Origin: JAISDD01 sp031553935
Lineage (GTDB): Bacteria; Bacillota; Syntrophomonadia; Syntrophomonadales; Syntrophomonadaceae
DNA length: 64,000 nucleotides
Direction: 5' to 3'
Assembly: GCA_031553935.1 (NCBI GenBank)
Contig: JAVBKS010000001.1
Coordinates: forward strand, 1 to 64,000
Below are positions 54,212 through 61,449 of the stretch, piece after piece (the stretch's first letter is position 1; each line of letters begins with the position of its first letter). The position numbers were made by a program, and so were the translations under genes. Below the pieces are notes generated by a model, which searched no databases, was not told where the DNA came from, and saw only the letters and a list, made by a program, of their open reading frames with translations.

Positions 54212-54221
54212 CTCAATGATA

Positions 54222-54755
54222 CTATCTTGTTGTGAAAGCTAAGGCTATAGCTCCTAGGAAAAGCCATAGGAATGTTAAACCAATAGCCATCGGTAGGGCA
54301 ATTAGGTGAGAGAAAATAAATAGTAGACCGAGGGTCATTCCAAGGGTGCCGAAACCGCAGATATAACCCCAGATTGGAACTCCCTGCGCTTTCATAAGTA
54401 AGGATCCATTGATTCTAATAATCCCTGCCCCTATCAAGATAAATGCGAAAATGAACGGCAGTATTACTGGAATCAATGCTTGAGTTTGTGGAGTTGCTGC
54501 AAGTTTAGGCATTGCTAGAACAATCCAATCTCCCATCAAAGAAATGATTAAACCACTGGGCAATAACCAGGCTGCAGCTGAGCTCTTGATGTGGACCACA
54601 TACAGTTCTACTACTCCATAGAGCACTAGGGTCAAAGCCATTACCGTAATAAAGTGAGCAGATTTCATCGCCGCAGGAGTAATAAGTATCCATGTACCAA
54701 TCCCAGCCATCAACGCACCAAATCCATACAAACAATAACGTGCAATATTATTCAT
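54222..54755 (-). CDS. DUF308/HdeD-like multi-pass membrane protein
   Basis: The 177-residue protein has about six hydrophobic segments in three pairs, each followed by short loops (starting GFGALMAGIGTWILI, LVLYGVVELYV, GLIISLMGDWIVL, FIFAFILIGAGIIRI, GFGTLGMTLGLLFIFS and ALPMAIGLTFLWLFL). The internal pattern resembles DUF308/HdeD-type proteins. No catalytic residues are seen and the function is unknown. It is a single gene with its own terminator. ATG follows GGAGGTAG. Confidence 0.65.
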   Translation of the reverse strand: MNNIARYCLYGFGALMAGIGTWILITPAAMKSAHFITVMALTLVLYGVVELYVVHIKSSAAAWLLPSGLIISLMGDWIVLAMPKLAATPQTQALIPVILPFIFAFILIGAGIIRINGSLLMKAQGVPIWGYICGFGTLGMTLGLLFIFSHLIALPMAIGLTFLWLFLGAIALAFTTR

Positions 54756-55555
54756 TAAACTACCTCCTCAACTCAAATAACATGAAAACAACCAACAATA
54801 TCTTTTTGCCAACACAATCAATAATCATACTTGCTCGAATATGATCATCTAGCTTGTATCAAGCAAAAAAGCATAAGCAATAGTCGAAATATTCTGCCCT
54901 CCTCCCTGGTAATCTTCAATTGGACCACGTTCTTATGTGGAACATTGACAAAATGCCAAGAAACTGAAAGATAATGCAGAACTTTGCTTCTTCAATTTCG
55001 TATTATGGCCTCAGGTAATAACAACTATTAACTCTTCGCGATTCAGTTTTATTATTCCATACAGTTAAAGGTAGGTCTTCCAAACAAATGCTCTCATCTT
55101 AAAAGTGAAATATTAATTACTTTAATTAGATATTAGATTGGTGCAATGACTTTTCTCTCTATAGAAATATTGGAAATATCATTCAATAATGACAATTCAA
55201 AAAGGGTATGAATAATAATAATCATATATTCGTATATTAGTCAAATATATTCTATATTTTATCGATTATTCCTTGGATTGAACAGCACTAAAGTCTATAA
55301 TTTTCCAATTATTCAGGTATATTTAATATCCTTTTTAAAATTCTACTGGTTTTCTAGCGCTCCGGTGTTGGGGAGAACAATGTATTAATGAGCCCTAGAG
55401 TCCCTCGCACATCAGCCGGGGATGATAAATGTCCTTTTCACCATCTTTATGCCACTGAATATAATGTGTATAGGCAGTTCTCAATCAGTCATAAAACCGG
55501 GTGTTTTATCTACTCTGCATGAATCTGTCCAATCGAACAGAAAGGCGATATATAT
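54756..55555. other. 800-bp AT-rich intergenic region
   Basis: No convincing open frame, tRNA or known RNA is seen. It holds upstream signals for the DUF308 gene on the left and for the collagen-like gene on the right. A GCTTG/CAAGC pair lies near 54855 but has no terminator T run in the useful direction. CATAAAAC (55490-55497) is a two-mismatch fit to a SigE -10 box, about 59 bases before the collagen-like gene. Confidence 0.4.
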
Positions 55556-58500
55556 ATGAAAAACGATGAATATGTCGCATATTCGAGAACTGACCAGCGT
55601 AAAGCTGCAGGTCTTTGCTCGAGATGTGGCGTTTGCCCCCACAAATACAACTATATGGAACATATGTCAAACCATTGCTCGCCGTACCCATGTTCGCCGA
55701 ATGCATGCCGCTCTCAAGCCTACCCTTCCTGTCTGCTATGCACGCCTGGACCTCCTGGACCTCCTGGAACTCCAGGACCCAGAGGCATTCAGGGAGAAAA
55801 GGCGCCGCCCGGCCCGCGCGGCGCTCAGGGCGATATCGGCCCGACAGGCCCTACTGGCCCCAAAGGCGACAAGGGTGACCCCGGTCCTCAAGGCCCTCAA
55901 TACAGCGGCGTACTCATTACAACGCCTATAGACGGCGATACACTCCAACCTGGTGATAAGATAGCAGGTACGGGTACGCCTGGCTGCACGGTGGCCGTCA
56001 GTGTTGACGGCGGCGCACCCGTAAGCGTAGTTGTCGCTTCAAACGGGCGCTGGAGTGTTGCGCCTTCTTACTTCATTTCCTACTCGGATCATCAGGTATC
56101 GGCGACCCAGACCTGTCCTGGCGGAGGCACAACTACTGATAGCATCGCGTTCAACACTCTGCCCCATTGCTCTTTGCCGGACATTCAATACCCTGTTGAA
56201 GGCTCATCGATCATGGTCAATCCGCTGACCGTGTCCGGTACAGCTGCGGCTGGAGCAAACGTGATGGTTTGCGTATCAAATGCCTCCGAAGCGTCACTTT
56301 GCCAGAACGTCTCTGCGGACATTAATGGCGAGTGGTCGGTTAAGCTATCAGTTAATCTTCGAAGCGGCGACTATACCGCTACCGCCCAAGAAGTCAGCGG
56401 AACCTGCACCCCGAATGTTGCCTCGGTTTCATTTGCGATGAATACAGTCTCACTGGAACCTGACCCAGTAATTGAGCTTTTGTCCTTTGACCGCGGGCAA
56501 AGGTTCCGAACGCTGGATATGAGAATGCGCGCCTCGGGCACGCCGGACTCCATTACTATTCATTATCTGCTGCTGGTTCCCGGCATGCCCGCACCCACAG
56601 CGAACGAGGTAATAGGCTATGACAATGAGGAGATGTTAATAACTAAACAAGCGGTGCGTGGTTTCTTCCAGGCAAACGTGACAAGCGTACCCCAGGAATA
56701 CGCATACACCATAGAGGGTAAAGAAGGCGTTACACCGTATCCTCTGGAGCTTGGCGTACTGGACGGCTATAATTACAACCTTTACGTCGCCTGTACAAAC
56801 AGCGCGGGCAGCAGAAGCAACGTCATCTCCGGCGGCGTTGTTAGAATGGGTATGCCGTTTGCCTCGGGCAAAGGCACCGATGCAGAACCATTTGTCGTAC
56901 GTATGCTGACAACCGCCGAGATGGCGAAATATCCTGATCTCATGGCCGGGCACCCGTCGAATTTGGCCGGAGTCGATGAAAACGCGCGCCTGCTTGATAA
57001 CATTGAGGGCATGGAAGTGCTGTTTGATTTGAACAGCGGCGTGCACGGCATTAGAAACTCACTCGCATTATCATACAATACTGCAGGCGATTTTAACCTG
57101 CTCAATTATGAAACCGCTTGGGGCGGACAGGGCTGGCGGCCAATCGGCAACATCGACAAAGTTCCAATGGTTACAGGGCCGCATACCTTTACCGGAAAAT
57201 TCAATACAGGCACGGGAACCACCATTAGCGGGCTGCGTATTCACGCTAAGGAGACCCCCATGAGCCCTGCTCGTATACGCGGACTTTTCGGACAGTCAAA
57301 CGGCGTGGAATTTAAGAATATTAATCTTACTGACCCACAGCTAGATATACTCTTGAGCAGCGGGATGGTCAACAATGCCGTTGGTGCTCTGGTGGGCTTC
57401 GCCGCAGGCTGCTCTTTCGACAGTATACAAGTCAATGCGGTCAATATTGAAATATCAAAAGGCACACTGATGACCGGTCCTGCCTATGCTGGCGGAATCG
57501 CCGGCGTACTGGAAGATTGCAATAGCCTCACCAATCTCACGATTGGAAATGCAATCATCACAGAACAAACAAAGGAAACCGCAGCCCTGGGCGGCATTGC
57601 CGGATTGCTCGATCAAGCGGAGCAGCTGACCATGGCCGAAGGTTTCATAATAACTTCAGCCGTACTAACCGGCAGCAGAAATATTGGCGGAGTTTTCGGA
57701 CAGGTGGAGGCTGGCATCAATCTGGCGCAAGACATTTCGCTTGAGAGCGTGGAAATTGTTAACAGTCAGATGCCTGCTCCTTTAACTAACTCCGGCGGTT
57801 TCGCGGGTCAGTATAATGGGATAAATCCCTCGATTATTCGCCGTATCAAGGTTGGTCATATCCAAATCGGACCAAATGGCGGCGAAACAACTGGCGGCTT
57901 AATTGGAAATGGTATGCTAGAAGCGAGTACCACTATCGAGGACTGCCATGTTTTAAGCGGAGACGCTGAGTCCAACGGCGCGTTCGGCACGATACAAGCA
58001 GCCAGCGGCCAACATATATTAAGTGAAATTACTGCTGCCGTCAACACGACAAACGGCAACGGTTTCGCTGAAAAAATAATCGCTTCCAGCGCCGATGCAT
58101 CCATCAATCTTGATCAATGCTCAGTTGGTGGTATTCAGATTTCGAATGGAAATGGTTTCTCCGGTGTTATTCAAGGTTACGGTACAATAGCAAATGTCAA
58201 TGTGCTCAATAGCAGCACGGCCGCAACGGTCACTATCGGCAGCGGATTCGTCTCCACAACGAGCAAGGCAAGATTCGAGCATTGTAAAGTCTTAGGAAAT
58301 GTCACAGGAAACGCTGGTTTTGTAAACCTTGTCGAGTATGCTTCAGTGTTCGTACTTTGTCAAGTTCGCGGCAATATTCTGATCGGACCTGGCTTTGCAG
58401 GAGTTTGCTCGGAATCGATTTTTGATCGGTGTTTCGTTTCAGGCACAATAAGTGATGGGGCAGGATTTTCGAGTCAAAGCAGTGACTCTGTTTATATGGA

Positions 58501-58966
58501 TTGCTATGTGTCAGGAAATGTCACCTCTGAATATGGGGCCGGTTTTATTTGGAGTTACAATTCAGTGATTGAACGCTGCTATGCATCCGGTACGGTAAGT
58601 GGACAAAGATATACAGCGGGAATAGGGAACACTTCCACATCACCTCAGGGCTTGCAAATTAGGAATTGCATTGCGCTGAATCCTGCTATTTCAATGGGGA
58701 GTGGCCCCATGGGTGAGTTTGGGCGCGTATCAAGAGATGGAGCTACACTGAGCAACAATTACGCGCGCGCCGATATGGTGCTCACAAGAGGCGGTGTAGT
58801 TGTCGCGCCTGTCAGCGACCTAAACGGCAAGGACGGCGCAGACATGAACATAGCTGATTTGGAGACAACAATGGTTGCGCTCGGCTGGGATACCATTAAT
58901 GTTTGGGATACCAGCACCATCGCTACGCTGGGCAGACCCACGCTGATAGATAACCCTGAAGACTAA
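55556..58966 (+). CDS. Collagen-triplet/Ig-like/beta-helix protein without a signal peptide; possible spore-surface protein
   Basis: The 1136-residue protein starts with a Cys-rich head (about residues 1-64: LCSRCGVC, CSPYPCSPNAC). Residues 65-115 are 17 collagen G-x-y triplets (GPP GPP GTP ...), with one Gly replaced by Ala (APP, sixth interruption of the pattern). Two Ig-like domains follow (about 118-205 and 207-300), then a linking domain, and a long C-terminal region (about 470-1110) with GLUG-like turns (YAGGIAGVL, AALGGIAGLL, NIGGVFGQV) predicted as right-handed beta-helix. No signal peptide, LPxTG or anchor is found. The collagen-plus-Cys head recalls spore-surface collagen-like proteins, but here the trimerisation domain of BclA is absent. 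DNA is richer in G+C than the neighbours through most of the gene, less so in the last 600 bases. Confidence 0.78.
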   Translation: MKNDEYVAYSRTDQRKAAGLCSRCGVCPHKYNYMEHMSNHCSPYPCSPNACRSQAYPSCLLCTPGPPGPPGTPGPRGIQGEKAPPGPRGAQGDIGPTGPTGPKGDKGDPGPQGPQYSGVLITTPIDGDTLQPGDKIAGTGTPGCTVAVSVDGGAPVSVVVASNGRWSVAPSYFISYSDHQVSATQTCPGGGTTTDSIAFNTLPHCSLPDIQYPVEGSSIMVNPLTVSGTAAAGANVMVCVSNASEASLCQNVSADINGEWSVKLSVNLRSGDYTATAQEVSGTCTPNVASVSFAMNTVSLEPDPVIELLSFDRGQRFRTLDMRMRASGTPDSITIHYLLLVPGMPAPTANEVIGYDNEEMLITKQAVRGFFQANVTSVPQEYAYTIEGKEGVTPYPLELGVLDGYNYNLYVACTNSAGSRSNVISGGVVRMGMPFASGKGTDAEPFVVRMLTTAEMAKYPDLMAGHPSNLAGVDENARLLDNIEGMEVLFDLNSGVHGIRNSLALSYNTAGDFNLLNYETAWGGQGWRPIGNIDKVPMVTGPHTFTGKFNTGTGTTISGLRIHAKETPMSPARIRGLFGQSNGVEFKNINLTDPQLDILLSSGMVNNAVGALVGFAAGCSFDSIQVNAVNIEISKGTLMTGPAYAGGIAGVLEDCNSLTNLTIGNAIITEQTKETAALGGIAGLLDQAEQLTMAEGFIITSAVLTGSRNIGGVFGQVEAGINLAQDISLESVEIVNSQMPAPLTNSGGFAGQYNGINPSIIRRIKVGHIQIGPNGGETTGGLIGNGMLEASTTIEDCHVLSGDAESNGAFGTIQAASGQHILSEITAAVNTTNGNGFAEKIIASSADASINLDQCSVGGIQISNGNGFSGVIQGYGTIANVNVLNSSTAATVTIGSGFVSTTSKARFEHCKVLGNVTGNAGFVNLVEYASVFVLCQVRGNILIGPGFAGVCSESIFDRCFVSGTISDGAGFSSQSSDSVYMDCYVSGNVTSEYGAGFIWSYNSVIERCYASGTVSGQRYTAGIGNTSTSPQGLQIRNCIALNPAISMGSGPMGEFGRVSRDGATLSNNYARADMVLTRGGVVVAPVSDLNGKDGADMNIADLETTMVALGWDTINVWDTSTIATLGRPTLIDNPED

Positions 58967-59010
58967 GCAGGCCGCGGCCGGCATCCCATTGATGCCCGCA
59001 CCCATCAAAG

Positions 59011-59053
59011 AAACAATCAGCACCACCCTTTTGCCGGGTGGTGCTGATTGTTT
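59011..59053. terminator. Bidirectional terminator between collagen-like gene and flhO
   Basis: AAACAATCAGCACCACCC and GGGTGGTGCTGATTGTTT form a perfect 18-bp stem around TTTTGCC. A-rich on the left and T-rich on the right, it can serve both converging genes. Confidence 0.9.
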
Positions 59054-59085
59054 CCGTGTGACCTAATTTCTATTATAATAAAAGC

Positions 59086-59844
59086 TTAAACCGCTACACT
59101 TCCAACTTGGATCGCCGTTTTAAGAGATTCATCTTCAGCTTGGACAACCTTTTGCATAGCTTCGTATGAACGTACGACACTTATCAGAGTTACCATTTCG
59201 CTAACTGCATTTACATTGGAACTCTCATAATAACCGGATTTCACTTGAGGCATTTGATTTACAGTATAGGGCTGTGCCGCCGACATCCAATTGTTCCCTT
59301 CTTTACGCAGTGTCCCCGTATCGTTAAACTCCACTACTTTAAGCCCTGTGCGCCATTCATCATCTATGTAAATATTACCATTATTGTCGGTTCTATACTC
59401 ACCATCAATAGTAATTGTCTGATCATTAATATCTAAAACTGGGATACCTTGTTTATTCACTAATATGTTTTCGGCATTGATTTCTAGTTGCCCATCGCGA
59501 GTAAAACGTTCTCCTTGTTCAGTTCTTAATACAAAATAACCATTACCGGTAATAGCAAAATCTAATGGATTATCAGTTTTTACGAAATTACCTTGATTAT
59601 GATCAGTAAAAACACCTAACATACTGGCTCCGGTATTTAGATCCCCAACCTCAACATAAGGCCTGCTAGTACCGTTATCTTTTTCTCCCATCCTACTCAT
59701 AAGCATTCCTGGAAAGGCAGATGAGATTACGATATCTTTTTTGTAGCCACTAGTATTACAGTTGGCAAGATTATTAGCAACCGCATCTTGCCTGGTAGTC
59801 TGGTGCATCATGCCGGCTGAAGCTGTATATAATCCGCGAAGCAT
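59086..59844 (-). CDS. Flagellar rod protein FlgF/FlgG family (FlhO-like)
   Basis: The 252-residue protein has the rod motif at both ends: RGLYTASAGMMHQTTRQDAVANNLANCNTSGYKKD in part at the N-terminus and NVNAVSEMVTLISVVRSYEAMQKV at the C-terminus, with the FlgG-type central DNPLDFAITGNGYFVL. In Bacillus, flhO and flhP follow mbl; only one such gene is present here and the next gene runs the other way. It may be the FlgF/FlhO member, with the partner elsewhere. Confidence 0.88.
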   Translation of the reverse strand: MLRGLYTASAGMMHQTTRQDAVANNLANCNTSGYKKDIVISSAFPGMLMSRMGEKDNGTSRPYVEVGDLNTGASMLGVFTDHNQGNFVKTDNPLDFAITGNGYFVLRTEQGERFTRDGQLEINAENILVNKQGIPVLDINDQTITIDGEYRTDNNGNIYIDDEWRTGLKVVEFNDTGTLRKEGNNWMSAAQPYTVNQMPQVKSGYYESSNVNAVSEMVTLISVVRSYEAMQKVVQAEDESLKTAIQVGSVAV

Positions 59845-59930
59845 GTTTTCCTCCTATTCGTACGACTTGCGTATAATATCATTACACTTATTAATATCGT
59901 AGAGAATTAGGTTTTACTTAACTGCTTCTT

Positions 59931-60968
59931 TTATAATACCCGGCGCGCATTACTTCTGCCTTTACTGCTGCTCCGAGCTAATATGCTTATTTCATTTAAT
60001 GTCTTGCCTGTGCCTTTGGCCACACAACTTATAGCTTCTTCAGCAACATGAACCGGCAAATTTGTTTCTTTAGAAAGCAGAATATCAAGTCCATCTAATA
60101 ATGAGCCTCCACCGGTCATAACAATGCCATTGCTTACAATATCAGCAGCAAGTTCAGGCGGAGTAACTTCTAATACTTTTTTAACACCTTCAATAAGCGC
60201 TTCAATGGTTTCGACCATAGCGATTTGACTTTCTTCCGTAGTTATAGTAACGGTTTTGGGCAAGCCCGACAACAAATCGCGTCCTCTGATATCTATAGAG
60301 TTAGTTCTATTTTCTGAAGTTACATATGCTGATCCAATTTTCATTTTTAAGTTTTCGGCTGTCCGGTCTCCAATCATAAGGTTGTACTCTCTACGGACAT
60401 ATCTGATTATTGCTTCATCAAATTTATCGCCACCTATTCGAAGCGAGCTGTTACAGACAATTCCGCCTAAAGATAGCACCGCGATATCAGAAGTCCCTCC
60501 CCCAATATCAACGACCATGTTTCCAGTCGCTTCCGCGATATTAATGCCTGCACCTAATGCAGCAGCCACTGGTTCTTCTATAATAAATGCTCGTTTAGCG
60601 CCCGAGGACAATGTCGCTTGTCTTACCGCTCTTTCTTCAACTTCCGTTGCTCCCGTCGGTATGCAAACAATTACCCGGGGCTTCCAGAAAAATCTTGATC
60701 CAATTACCTTGCGAATAAAATAGGTGAGCATTTTTTCCGTCATCTCGTAATCAGCAATGACCCCTTCCTTCAAAGGCCTAACTGCAACTATGTGACCAGG
60801 GGTTCTTCCTAGCATTTGTCTCGCTTCTTCGCCTACAGCAATGATCTTATTACTATTCTTATCTAATGCCACCACAGAAGGTTCGTGAAGAACTATCCCC
60901 CTATTTTTTCTGAATACTAAAACACTCGCTGTTCCGAGATCTATACCAATATCTTCAGTTCCCCACAT
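59931..60968 (-). CDS. mbl: MreB-family rod-shape protein, Mbl-like
   Basis: The 345-residue actin-like protein has the phosphate-binding loops IGIDLGTASVLVF and VVDIGGGTSDIAVLSLGG and the adenosine loop GIVMTGGGSLLDGL. It guides side-wall synthesis. The position just after spoIIID matches mbl of Bacillus rather than mreB next to mreCD. GGGAGG precedes the ATG. Confidence 0.93.
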   Translation of the reverse strand: MWGTEDIGIDLGTASVLVFRKNRGIVLHEPSVVALDKNSNKIIAVGEEARQMLGRTPGHIVAVRPLKEGVIADYEMTEKMLTYFIRKVIGSRFFWKPRVIVCIPTGATEVEERAVRQATLSSGAKRAFIIEEPVAAALGAGINIAEATGNMVVDIGGGTSDIAVLSLGGIVCNSSLRIGGDKFDEAIIRYVRREYNLMIGDRTAENLKMKIGSAYVTSENRTNSIDIRGRDLLSGLPKTVTITTEESQIAMVETIEALIEGVKKVLEVTPPELAADIVSNGIVMTGGGSLLDGLDILLSKETNLPVHVAEEAISCVAKGTGKTLNEISILARSSSKGRSNARRVL

Positions 60969-61033
60969 TTAATGAGCCTCCCTGTCCAATTCTCATTTTC
61001 TATTTTACAGGTAATCCGATTATATTACTATTA

Positions 61034-61303
61034 TTAGTTAGTATCTTTTGGGGAAGTTATATTGGAATACTTCTGCTTAGTCGCTTCACCCCCCCTAATA
61101 TGGCGCTCTGCTTTATTCTTGTCTAGAACCACTTTCACATTCTCCGCCAAGCTCGGATCAATCTTTAGAAGCCTTTCTGCAACATCTTTATGCACAGTGC
61201 TCTTACTAATTCCAAATACTTCTGCTGCTTTCCTAACTGTACATGAGTTTTGGAGTATATAATTACCAATCTTAACGGCTCGCTTCCTGATATAAATCTG
61301 CAT
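61034..61303 (-). CDS. spoIIID: Sporulation transcriptional regulator SpoIIID
   Basis: The 89-residue protein is a small helix-turn-helix regulator active in the mother cell, between SigE and SigK stages. Core: QIYIRKRAVKIGNYIL, then ATVRKAAEVFGISKSTVHKDV (with SCT at the start in this copy) and ERLLKIDPSLAENVKVVLDKNKAERHIRGG. The ATG at 61303 is chosen because AAGGAGGGGG lies 9 bases upstream; an in-frame start 39 bases earlier is less likely. It shows that the organism is an endospore former. Confidence 0.95.
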   Translation of the reverse strand: MQIYIRKRAVKIGNYILQNSCTVRKAAEVFGISKSTVHKDVAERLLKIDPSLAENVKVVLDKNKAERHIRGGEATKQKYSNITSPKDTN

Positions 61304-61449
61304 CTTCGAACCCCCTCCTTGTCTATGAAAATATATTCCCAAGAGACGGAGTCGAGAACTTATGCATGCAAATCTAGCACAAAAAAGCCAGGACGCAGTA
61401 TTTCTAAAAAATCTTCTACATCTTGGCCTCTATAATAAAAGTTTTATAA
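61304..61449. other. Intergenic region between the edge kinase and spoIIID
   Basis: The 146 bases separate two leftward genes. It includes spoIIID upstream signals and a weak GCCA...TGGC pair followed by TTTTTT on the minus strand (61381-61425), which might be a terminator for the kinase. No clear promoter was identified; a SigE promoter would be expected by analogy. Confidence 0.35.

Noticed and set aside
55566..55948. Several open frames overlapping the collagen triplets on both strands
   Set aside because: They are frame shadows of the GC-rich Gly-Pro-x coding sequence.
61361..61440. A short leftward peptide-like stretch (GQDVEDFLEILRPGFF) between the kinase and spoIIID
   Set aside because: The frame has no start codon and is closed just upstream. 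It may be a remnant, but there is not enough to call a gene.
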